Positions 54,761 to 64,000 of a stretch of 64,000 bases of DNA are shown one piece after another (position 1 is the first letter of the stretch; each line of letters opens with the position of its first letter). The stretch is from the NCBI GenBank assembly GCA_033807775.1, contig CM066322.1:21565001-21629000 (forward strand), read 5' to 3'. Under the pieces are notes generated by a model. That model did no database searches. It was not told the DNA's origin and saw nothing but the letters and a program-made list of their open reading frames with translations. A program made the translations under genes and the position numbers. This stretch comes from Saussurea involucrata (lineage: Eukaryota > Streptophyta > Magnoliopsida > Asterales > Asteraceae).

Positions 54761-55362
54761 GTTTCCTCGGCGGTAACCTAACCTAGCGAAATTGGAGATC
54801 CCATGGTCTAGGTTCAATAGGCAAACTAGTCGAGGTCAACTCAAGCAGCATTCAAACAAAGGTATGCCTATTCCTATGATGTTTCCTTTGTGTGTTTTCC
54901 GTTGATGATATAGGGATGAATATTTTATTCTTAATAATGCTGATAGCTTCAAAGTAGAATACAACGGAATATTCTTGATCGACATTACCTATGTGAGACT
55001 GATGTGGTGTCGCATCTTTGAGGACGGTTATGGCTACGTCTTCTAAAACTCTCATCAAGAAAGGATATGTTCACGACCGAAATGAACACAACGGTAAGAG
55101 TCAAACTATGCATAAACATGATATGTGTGATATTCATTGCCTTGACTTACTACAAAACGTGGTTAGTTCAAGACTCTTCGTCACTACCCACAAAGTAGGT
55201 CCGATGAATACTCACTAAGAACGGTTCAAGTCACCTAGACACCTTTTTTCTGATGCATTTCATGTTTATTTCCTGAATAAGAACAATAAATACTTTGAGA
55301 ATATCTTATTTTCTATTCAAATGTGGGGTATTATTAGAGTTTGAATAGAAAATGTGGTGTAT
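54761..55362 (+). other. 3' untranslated region of G
   Basis: It lies between the polyprotein stop and the 3' LTR. No further ORF is convincing. A purine-rich stretch just before the LTR (gaatagaaaatgtggtg) may serve as the polypurine tract, but it is atypical. Confidence 0.6.
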
Positions 55363-55913
55363 TGTTGGGATAATCTCAATCATACCTCAGTATATATTAG
55401 TTTAGTGATAGATATGTAATAAGACTAGTACAAGTACTAGATATGTAAATAGGGCAAAGATGAAAAGGTGTGACTTTTCATATGAAAATATGTGACTTTT
55501 CCGCCACCAACCGCCACCATAACCACCGGATAACCGCCATAACCGAACAGTTGCAATGGTTCATTGGCACCGGTGGAACTACTATAAATAGGAAGCATAT
55601 GTAACAGATTATCATATACAAAAAAAACACATATTCCCTTAAATTCTCTCAAAGTTCTTCATTGTTCTTCATCATGGAAGCATAGTTTGATTCGTCGGGT
55701 TCGAGAGTTCGATTCTTGAACGGGTTGTTGTATCCTCTAGATAGACGTCCAATCGATACGGTACGTGGGACGAATTTCTGTCTAAGGACACTGCTTGACA
55801 GGCCTCAATCCAAATAACGATCTTCTTCAACTTCGTGATCAAGAAAATTGATATTTCCATTTGATTCAATATTGTGTGTTACGAATTTCAATTCGTGTAT
55901 CTAAGGTCTAACA
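55363..55913 (+). mobile_element. 3' LTR of G
   Basis: It differs from the 5' copy mainly by an extra cgccaccaac unit near 55500 and scattered substitutions. Confidence 0.9.
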
Positions 55914-56018
55914 GTTTTGTACCAACGTCGCAAAAATTGAAGTTACAAAAGAAAACCTATTTCATTGGTCGGTGTCTATGGACCAATACATATGTCCTAA
56001 CGTCGAGCATTGACAACA
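55914..56018. repeat. 105-bp direct repeat, right of Copia G
   Basis: Second copy of 50054-50158. The sequence then continues as tgttgatatttgttgc, which looks like the original uninterrupted target. Confidence 0.92.
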
Positions 56019-56584
56019 TGTTGATATTTGTTGCACCATTTATCCATACCGATACAAACATTCAAATAATCTTCATATAATACAAACAACAATTGAGAGT
56101 GACAATATATTGTGGAGTTGTTGAGGAGTTACTAAAGTAGTTAAGGTCAGACGAATGAATTCAATCAAATTCTATATATCATTCCGTATTATAATTTAAC
56201 AAAAATTAAAATAAGATACCTTAAAATTTATAGATATAAACATGTTGTATTATTGATTGAATTCAAATTAAAATACTTTAGTTCATTTACTTACTTAGCT
56301 ACACGTCCGAAAGAAAGATATTTTGTTTTACTTTATGGTATAAACATGACAAATATATACTGAGAAGTATGGTTAGGTTATGGTGAAAAATTTCTTTTTG
56401 TGAGACCTATGAAATACTATGAATGTTTGATATGTGCTTCTTATTAAAGTATGGCGTGTTTTTAGTGTGATTATTTGTTGTGTTTTTCTTGTGAATGTTC
56501 AGTTCTTTTTTATGTGAATTATTTGTGCTTTGCTTTATTGGTCCGCCAAGGTGAAAAGGGAACTCTTCTAATGACTTCAATGTA
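56019..56584. other. AT-rich spacer
   Basis: I see no gene, terminal repeat or array here. Confidence 0.6.
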
Positions 56585-57455
56585 GGGGTTGTTTGGCATA
56601 AACTGAATGATTTAGTGCAGTATGATTAAATGGCCAGAATGATTAAGAGACTTTGTATGATTTAGTGTCAGATAGAAAATGATTGTTTGGAAACTGCTCT
56701 GAATCAACCGTCTGAATGACATAAAATTACCATTTTACCCCAGTTTTGTATTAAATGAAAATTTGTGCAGATACCTATTTGATGCTTCACAAATAACTAT
56801 TTGATGATTTGTTGATTTGTGCAGATTCAAGCCTACTTGTATCACAAATCATCACAAATCAAATAGCATCACAAATCTTTGTTGATTTGTGCAGATTCAA
56901 CCCTCCAATCGCACTCCAACAATCTGTCAATCCATCTCTGATTTCTATCCAAACCCTCAATCAAAATCATCTTTAATCTTCTTCGATTAGTACCAGGCGC
57001 ACCAAAAAAACGAATACACCGATTAGGGCTCCAAAAGATCCATTCAAATTCCGCAATTTCTATAATTCATCTCTGTTTTCTATCCATCGATTCAAATAAA
57101 GAAATCTGGCCCTTATAAATCTGAAATCGATCCACATGCATCTGCAATAAACGATTATAAGACCAACGAAGAGCACAACCTGCGTAATCGATGAAGAGAG
57201 TGTGTGTGTGTGTGTGTGTAATCGATTGGAGAAGGGGTGAATGGGAGAAGGCGTGAATGGGACGATAGGAGAAATCGAGGGCATTTAAGGAATTTTTAGG
57301 GTCTGAATCATAAAGGCAGTGGCTGGGCTAATGTACGATTCAGGGGCATTTGTACCATTCAGATCTGAATAAAGTTTCAACCAAACAGCCCTATGTCTGA
57401 CCGATTCAGACATTGGCATCTGAATGGCATCAATCAGATGCAAACAAACAGCCCC
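56585..57455. mobile_element. MITE-like element with GGGGNTGTTTG ends
   Basis: The left end is GGGGTTGTTTGGCATAA; the right end, read inward, is GGGGCTGTTTGTTTGCATC. Inside both ends are ctgaatgatt/atcagatgc-type words in inverted order. GTA flanks both ends (56582-56584, 57456-57458), a possible 3-bp duplication, which would suit PIF/Harbinger better than hAT. No ORF of note; a GT microsatellite is at 57200. Confidence 0.55.
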
Positions 57456-57512
57456 GTAGTATCACGGGTCTCATGAGTTAGAGAACGAGCACTATCAGAT
57501 TATCCCAAGTCT

Positions 57513-57514
<2 letters not shown>

Positions 57515-57586
<72 letters not shown>
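57515..57586. repeat. Compound (CT)n(AT)n microsatellite
   Basis: About 17 CT units run directly into about 19 AT units. Confidence 0.97.
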
Positions 57587-57591
<5 letters not shown>

Positions 57592-57661
57592 GTGTATTCG
57601 TGCAATTCAATGAAATGCATCTTTCTTTTGTCTCTATAGATTTTATTTTATTAATTTGTAA

Positions 57662-58006
57662 GAGCATCTCCAACAGCTTCCCCAAAATTTCTCCAAAATG
57701 GGGAAGTAAAAGTCAAAATCCCCAAAAAATAATTACATCCATCTCCAACAGACCCATTTTAGAGAATTCAACATTAATTATACTATTAAAATATTTAAAA
57801 CATTATTACCTCCAACAAATTTTTAGAAGGAAAATAATAAAATATTATTTCAATCACTTGGTAATGATTTTTGGGGTAATCTTCATATTTGGAGAAAATT
57901 GTATTCTCTCTCCTACTTTCTCCAAAATGGGGATGGTTTGGAGAAGCTGTTGGAGGATATTTTAGACCCTATATTCTCCAAAATGGGGAAGTTGTTGGAG
58001 ATGTTC
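57662..58006. mobile_element. Tourist-like MITE, copy 1
   Basis: The ends are GAGCATCTCCAACAGC and GTTGGAGATGTTC, inverted, with TAA on both sides (57659-57661, 58007-58009). Ccaaaatgggg words are repeated in inverted order inside. Confidence 0.8.
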
Positions 58007-58590
58007 TAAGGTTTTCTAGAGAGCAAGAAAGTCTTCTGTTGGTAATAAGTATGGAACATTTATTCGTATTAAAAGTGCTCAACATTTATCTTGAAATTTT
58101 AACATGTTTATTAGTTGACTATGAGTTAACTTTATAAAATTCAAACGTATTCACAAATTATACATATGAAAGGTTAAATATGAGTCTTAAAAAACATATA
58201 TATTAATTTATAATATTTTAACGTTTGTATTCTTGAAAAATTAGAAAAATTAAAAGCTAAAACCATGTATATTTTGTGTATGCATGTATATATATATAAG
58301 GGTTTAGTTTTTGTGAGAAGTTAAGAACTTAAGATTAACGTGATAACTGGTTATCAATCATTGAATGAGAAATGAATGCACATTAGGATAAGATACACTA
58401 AATCAATTCTCTTCCAAGGCGTAATTCATGGGAGAGGGCATGAGATTAAAAGTGATCAGCGATTGAAATTCACTTCTCACACTTCTCACGTTAACCTTAA
58501 CTTCTTACACGATCATTCGCCTTATATATAAGGTATGTTTATTTACTTTATATTGTTACGTAAGTTACGTTGCGGAGGCATAACGTATAA

Positions 58591-58868
58591 GAGCATCTCC
58601 AACAGCTTCCCCAAAAAATTTCCAAAATGGGAAAACAAAAGTCAAAATCCCCAAAAAAAATTACACTCATCTCCAACAGATTCCCCATATTTGGAAAAAC
58701 ACTTGTAATCATATTTGGAGTATTCTCCATATTTTGAGAAATTTTTGGGGAAAATCCTATTATCCCCATTTTGGAGAAACTTTTGGGGAAGCTGTTGGAG
58801 TTTATTTGTCTTCTAAAATCCCCATTTTTTCCATTTTCTCTAAAATGAAGAAGCTGTTGAAGACGCTC
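58591..58868. mobile_element. Tourist-like MITE, copy 2
   Basis: Same family as copy 1: it starts GAGCATCTCCAACAGC, ends GAAGACGCTC, and has TAA on both sides. More diverged on the right. Confidence 0.8.
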
Positions 58869-58871
58869 TAA

Positions 58872-59425
58872 GGGGGGTATATGAGTAATTTAAAACACGA
58901 ATGATTCTAAATATTTGAGTGGAGTGCCCTATTCCCACTTTACTCCCTCCCTAAAGCCAAAAAATGCCCCATCTTTTTAAGGGGTGCAAAAGTTAAATAT
59001 TCTCTACCCCCACAAAACAACATCTACTAAGGACCTTACTCTTTTCCAATTTTACCCTTCTTTTTAGACCACACATGACCACCATTTTTGTTTGTATGCA
59101 TAGTGTGTCTCAAATGCTCTTATGTTGTGAATTTGAGATGGACAGAGATTCAGTAAACCTCTTCCAAGGGCAAATCTGTAATTTACATCATTTTAAATAT
59201 AGGTGTATGTATATATACATTTGTTTTTATTTAAATTCTGAAAATGTGTTACCGTTTTTATAATACAAATTAGATGTTTAGTAAATGAATTCCAATTTAT
59301 CTCTTCTCATGTATTAAAAATACTTACAAATACATATATAGTAGAAAAAATAACATCACTACTAGAGTTATTAAAATAAATAATATCTGATATATATCGA
59401 TAACAATAATAGATTTTGTTCATAT
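58872..59425. other. AT-rich spacer
   Basis: No recognisable element. Small frames are unsupported. Confidence 0.55.
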
Positions 59426-59436
59426 AATAATACCAA

Positions 59437-59653
59437 AATTTGCCAATGACGTGTAGCTCAGTTGGTTAAGGGGCGAGGAGATGTTTGCTCCAATAGGCCG
59501 TTGGTCACGAGTTCGAATCCTGCGGGAGACGGGCTCAGGGCCCCCTCGCAATCGCCTTGCCGCTGAGTGAGTCAGGTATGCCCCCCACATTATGAAATTG
59601 GCAGCCGATTGTGGACCGGTTTGAGGTTGCCGGTTAAACAACCTTTTTGCTCC
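59437..59653 (+). mobile_element. tRNA-derived SINE
   Basis: Pol III box A (TAGCTCAGTTGG, 59454-59465) and box B (AGTTCGAATCC, 59510-59520) have tRNA spacing. A non-tRNA body follows (gggctcagggccccctcgca, ggcagccgattgtggaccgg), ending in cctttttgctcc. An 11-bp direct repeat, aataataccaa, flanks it (59426-59436 and 59654-59664), as expected for LINE-driven insertion. The acceptor stem does not pair, so it is not a functional tRNA gene. Confidence 0.85.
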
Positions 59654-59664
59654 AATAATACCAA

Positions 59665-61219
59665 TAATTGAATTTAGATGTATTAAATTTGTAAAAGTAT
59701 TTGAGAAATTGATTATTACAAATAGAATGATTTTATAGATCTTTGTGAGGATTTTTTTTATTACTCTTATTAATATAATAAATTCCCTGTTTATTTATAT
59801 TTTTGCCTATTTTGTCTTAATAATTTTTAGTATTATACAAAGCAAAATGTGAAACGAATTTTCACATTACCCATTTAAATTATAGATTTAAAATGAATCC
59901 TTTTACTCCAGATTGTGAATATCCGATCGGATCTGTCAAAAACGAGCTGACGACTACAGGGGAAGCGGCTGACTGCGATCCCTGAGCCCAACACATTTTA
60001 TTCGATTCACAATACTAATATGATGCAAATACAAGTTAACATGTGTTTTTGAAGGTTAAAATTATATTCCTTGAAAAAAAATTATAAACTACAAACCATA
60101 AAATATATAATTTTTAAACGATATACCCCTTAAATAAACATTGGAGATAGTATCCGATCAAAACCTCTGAAAATGCCATATAAATGAACAAATCTGATCG
60201 AAAATAGTTTTAAAAAATAATAATTTAAAAGTAATTAAATTAGTTGAAGGGTATAGGATTCCCTTTACCACCTCTAAATTTGCAGACTTTTTGGGAGGTG
60301 AAGTCAACTCAAAAGCTGACCCTTTTTCTTTTTTATATATTTTTATTATTTTAATGTTAAAAAATTAATGGTGCTCCCCCACTGGGGTCATTAATTAACA
60401 CCACTCTTTGTTTTGCTCATACTCATATTTACGGTATTTTATCAAAATAATATATAATTATCTCCTTTACCAATGAATTTGACATTGGGTTAATCCCCTA
60501 ATAATCCAGTTTTGACCATGGTTTTGGAACCATCAAATACTATCTCATGATCTTGGGTCTCACACCTCTTATGTTAAGTTTAAATCTTATAAATTCTGTA
60601 TTTTTCAGTATAATAACTATAACAGAACAACAGTTTATTGATCGATATATTTTTTTTTTCAAAACCTGATATGTAAGACATGTTCTTTAACATGTATGTG
60701 TACAACGACCTTCTCGTGTGATTTTTATAAGCATAATCACTTGATACTTTAAGGTACGTTCTTTTATTACAACACTTGTTTAATACTGACCATCGATTCT
60801 TTTAGTATCCAGTTAAATTGTAAATATATTATCGGTAGATTTAACATTTAATACTGACATAATATGTGAACCATAAACAAAATATTGGGTATAAAAGCAT
60901 GGTTAGGGCAAGAAAAAGTGTAATGTTAAGTAATAAGTGAACCTTTTCCCCTTTCTTCTTATGTTAATCATAGTGTCACATGTGTGTATACAATGATCAT
61001 GAGCCCAACCCAACCCCAAGTCAAACCCTAATCCATGCTTTCATGACCATTATGAACCAAGGTGGGTTCCTAAACCATCATTTTGGGGTGTTGGTTCATG
61101 ATTTGGCATGCACATATTAATAACAAATATGTGAATTAGCTACCATGATTTATCATAATTGGTTTATCGGTGGAAAACTTATGCAAACATATATGTAAAT
61201 GTATTTCTAAATAAATCGT
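59665..61219. other. AT-rich intergenic stretch
   Basis: No credible gene. A short GC-richer patch near 59920-59990 (gagctgacgactacagggga) and scattered homopolymers are all I see. Confidence 0.55.
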
Positions 61220-61220
61220 A

Positions 61221-62742
61221 TCTATACATATAATAAATGAGTAACTAGCATGCCACGTGTCGTCTTCTGGTGAGCCGACTTCATTGTTTTTCCGCCTAAA
61301 CATGTATCTGGACGCATTTACATTATAAGTTCAATTATCACACTCACATTCACTCCTCCTTAAATCTCTCATTAATTCAATTTTTAATATTTATACCTTA
61401 TATTTACTACCATTTTAATTATCTATGTAGTTTACTTTTAATCCATTACTTTTTTATTTTTCATTTTAGACTTTTATCATATAAACATAAATAATGTATA
61501 TGAACTAAAATGCATTAAAAAAACATTTCTATTTTTTACAAATTATACCATTGTAATCGTTTCGTCAATATCTTCGAAATGAGCCTAATATTGGATATTT
61601 TTGGATTTAATTATGTTAAACATAAATTAATTGATCGATTTGCCTCTCCTCTCATCACCTGTTCGGTGCTCCTCTCACAGGTACAATCAAATTGAGTCCT
61701 CAAGTTTTGTGAAGATTCCTAATTGGAAAGTTAAAATCTTGAAATATATCCACCTAAACCCATTTTCCATATCCAACAATCTTTTGTAGACCCCAAAAGA
61801 TTCAAGGGTTTTTGTTTTGGTTGAGAAGAACCCTATTGGGGTTTCGCAATCCAACTGGGGTGGGATACAATCAGAACCTTAATGTTTTTTGCCAGAAAAA
61901 AAGCTTTAAATTAAATGGGTTTCTTCTCAAACTGATTATTTTATGAATTTATGTTGTGTCGATTTCTTTCACGAAAAAACAATCAAAACTACTGTTTTTG
62001 GACCAATTTGGGGAATTGGGATTTGACTGAAACTAATTTGGGTTTGTTTTATTTTTTGAAATCATCTTTTCTTTTTTAGGTTGATTTTTATTTCTAAGAA
62101 TCTTTTAGATTTTTACAATTTTACTATCTCTTTAGTAATCAAGCTCTGTTTTATTGTTAATATGAACAGGTTTCCATTTCTGTTGTTGGAGAATGTTGTT
62201 TTGATCATTTTTGCTACTAAACTATGAACAATTAAGATATGAGAGAAGAAGTCATATGACATCTTATGCAAATTAATTGATCAATTTACAGTAGATATTT
62301 ACATCGCTGGGTTTTGCACCAAGTTGCTGTTTAAATATGAATTTGAACCTTTTTCAAAAATATAAATATGCAGATTTTTTAGTATACTATATTTAATTAT
62401 TTTTACTTTCTTAATCATGATTGTATTATTTCCTCTATTAGCTTATCACGTTTTGGTACAACAATAAGCTAATACAAACACTTTGTACTGTATATAACTT
62501 CTCAATTATAAATTTTTAATATTTATTCATATTTTTTATTAATTTCTTGCAAAACATCATTTGTGAAAACTGTTTAAAACAAGGACATTTTGTAACCAGC
62601 TGCAAAAAAACAACTCTAAAGGGAAAAAATCTTGGAAAAGTAGCATCGTACTTTCGATGATCGGTAATATCTGTAAGATAACTTTTCTGACATGATTTAA
62701 TTTTTTAAAATTATCATGTGTAATACACGGGTTCAAACCTAG
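61221..62742 (+). mobile_element. Non-autonomous Helitron
   Basis: The 5' end TCTATACATATAATAAATGA follows an A. The 3' end has a short stem (GTGT-aat-ACAC) then cgggttcaaacCTAG, followed by T. TC...CTAG inserted between A and T, with no duplication and a subterminal 3' hairpin, is the Helitron signature. No Rep/helicase is encoded. Pyrimidine-rich and TTTTT-rich filler suggests captured intronic sequence. Confidence 0.75.
62538..62660 (+). pseudogene. Zinc-knuckle fragment inside the Helitron
   Basis: A short open stretch reads CENCLKQGHFVTSCKK, a C-x2-C-x4-H-x4-C knuckle followed by a basic tail, ending at TGA (62658-62660). It may be a captured exon from a knuckle protein. There is no start codon or flanking coding sequence, so the parent gene is unknown. 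Confidence 0.4.
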
Positions 62743-62894
62743 TGACTAATAAACATATATTATGCAGGGAGTAAATTTCATTTTTTGTCACTATGGTTTG
62801 TTAAAAAAATTGCAACTTTCTTTCCATGTGGTTTCGTTCCCGTAGTTTGCAATTCATTATTATTTTTGTCCATTTCACTAACTTCTACCTTTAA

Positions 62895-63170
62895 GACCAT
62901 CTCCAATGGGGTCACTAAATCTTACACTAAACACTAAATTTGGTGTAAATGACACTATTCACATCTCCAATGGGGTCTCTATTTTTCACACTAAATTTAG
63001 TGTAATGAATAGTATTACACTATATTTGGTGTAACACTATTCATTTACACTACTTTTATATCACTTTTAAAAAATAGTGTTACCCATTGAAGAAGATTTA
63101 CTATTAACACTAAAATTTACACTACTTTTGAAATTTAGTGTAAGATATAGTGCGACTCATTGGAGATGCC
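62895..63170. mobile_element. Tourist-like MITE, second family
   Basis: The ends are GACCATCTCCAATGGGG and CATTGGAGATGCC, flanked by TAA on both sides (62892-62894, 63171-63173). The interior is built from repeated acactaaatttagtgta dyads. Confidence 0.82.
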
Positions 63171-63538
63171 TAAGTATGAGGGACAAATATATCAATAAAT
63201 TATAAGAATGAAAACAACATATTGTAAATCATAAGGACTAAAATAACAATAAATTGTAAATGATAAGAATGAAAATTGTAATTTCAAAAGTTGAGTATGA
63301 AAATGTCAGTTGTCAACAAGACACAAGGACTAAATATGTAGTTTACCTTTATGCATGTTTTACGGTAGTATTTTGTTGTGAAGAACAAGGACCTTTGTAG
63401 ATAAATATGATAAGTTTGGGGTTTTGAATGTAAATCTGTTTATTTGTGTTAGGCAGGAGCAGAAGACAGGAGTTATGATTCGATTTTGAAATGGAATAGA
63501 TCAACAGGTGCACAATGCACTTGCCAAAAAAGCAAGGA
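63171..63538. other. AT-rich spacer
   Basis: Repeats of aaaataacaataaattgtaa-like words at 63225-63260. No gene. Confidence 0.5.
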
Positions 63539-63547
63539 CCAAAAATG

Positions 63548-63889
63548 GGGAAATTGACTTAAATAGCCAAATCATCAAGAAAAAGTGATAAAATAGTCAC
63601 ATTCTTTCTCGATTTACAAAAATAGCCAACGGGTCCGTACTCTGACCCGACCCGGTGAGTGCGGACCGCAATGGGGTCACAAAAAGACAAAAAAAGGCTG
63701 GAAACGGTAGATCCGAACTATGACCCAACCATTTTCAAACATTTTTTTTGTCTTTTTGTGACCCCATTGCGGTCCGCACTCACCGGGTCGGGTCAGAGTG
63801 CGAACCCGTTGGCTATTTCTGTAAACCGTGAGAGGTTTTGGCTATTTTGTCAAAAGTCTTCGTGCTTTGGCTATTTGATTCAATTTCCC
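63548..63889. mobile_element. Fold-back MITE with Mutator-type 9-bp duplication
   Basis: The ends are GGGAAATTGA and TCAATTTCCC. The inverted arms run about 150 bp each, with a near-perfect inner stem of about 70 bp (gacccgacccggtgagtgcg at 63641 pairs with its complement near 63780) and a loop of about 45 bp. CCAAAAATG occurs exactly on both sides (63539-63547 and 63890-63898). The arms share the repeated phrase aatagccaa. A frame over the right arm is an artefact. Confidence 0.85.
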
Positions 63890-64000
63890 CCAAAAATGAA
63901 AATAAGAAATATTGTTGAGAACCTCTTACCAATGGAATGCGCTCTTTATATTGGTCTCGTAGATGGTACAAATTATTAGAGGATCCTCAACGACTATATA

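Larger units (their letters stand above)
50159..55913 (+). mobile_element. Copia element G, recently inactivated
   Basis: The LTRs are 542 and 551 bp (TGTTGGGATAATC...AAGGTCTAACA). gag, protease, integrase, RT and RNase H share one frame, with integrase before RT (Copia). The usual TGGTATCAGAGC primer site is absent after the 5' LTR; the sequence there is atcttagacagaaattt. I count about eight substitutions plus small indels between LTRs, near 1.5%. No 5-bp duplication is visible; a 105-bp direct repeat flanks it instead. Confidence 0.92.

Noticed and set aside
59454..59520. tRNA gene
   Set aside because: Boxes A and B are present but the acceptor ends do not pair, and a SINE body with flanking direct repeats follows.
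63659..63979. Plus-strand 106-codon frame near the right edge
   Set aside because: It spans the stem of the fold-back element; the open frame is a by-product of the inverted arms.

Overview
This window is repeat-dominated, intergenic plant nuclear DNA. It is AT-rich, and almost every long reading frame belongs to a transposable element. The mix of elements (Tekay-like Ty3 chromoviruses, a SIRE-like Copia element with an extra long ORF, a Ulp1-carrying Mutator-like element, Tourist-like MITEs, a Helitron and a tRNA-derived SINE) indicates a eudicot. The extra ORF resembles, from memory, proteins annotated repeatedly in Asteraceae genomes, so Asteraceae is my best guess but is not proven. I see no ordinary host housekeeping gene and no true tRNA or rRNA gene.

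Left and centre (1-47.7 kb) are one nested stack. A Mutator-like element (MULE, 2136-47715) has long terminal inverted repeats and a matching 9-bp target duplication. It carries a broken Ulp1/C48-protease-like gene and a small coiled-coil gene. Ty3 element A (5985-45673, + strand) sits inside that gene and has lost the outer part of its 5' LTR. A was then hit by three insertions: solo LTR B (8082-10127), solo LTR C (13217-35129) and near-complete Ty3 element F (35315-43420, - strand). C contains Ty3 element D (14771-34195), whose internal region is essentially non-coding. D's 5' LTR contains Copia element E (15344-26562, - strand). Target duplications support the joints of B, C, D, E and F, and LTR-pair divergences counted by eye agree with the order (A about 1.5%, D and F about 0.5%, E 2 differences in 765 bp).

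Right part (47.7-64 kb): a truncated PIF/Harbinger-type Myb/SANT-like gene (48617-49345), a Copia element G (50159-55913) flanked by an unusual 105-bp direct repeat, a larger MITE-like element, three Tourist-like MITEs with TAA duplications, a tRNA-derived SINE, a non-autonomous Helitron and a fold-back Mutator-type MITE with a 9-bp duplication. AT-rich spacers lie between them.

The most unusual signal is shared by all five Ty3 LTR families (A, B, C, D, F). At the same place, about 265-315 nt before the LTR 3' end, each has a UCACU-led hairpin whose stem sequence differs between families but stays paired. CAG|GT follows 27-33 nt downstream, and GTGAGT lies upstream. Together they look like an intron carried inside the LTR. 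A second theme is that almost every LTR family here carries its own array of a short, often dyad-symmetric motif. In E the motif also runs through coding sequence.
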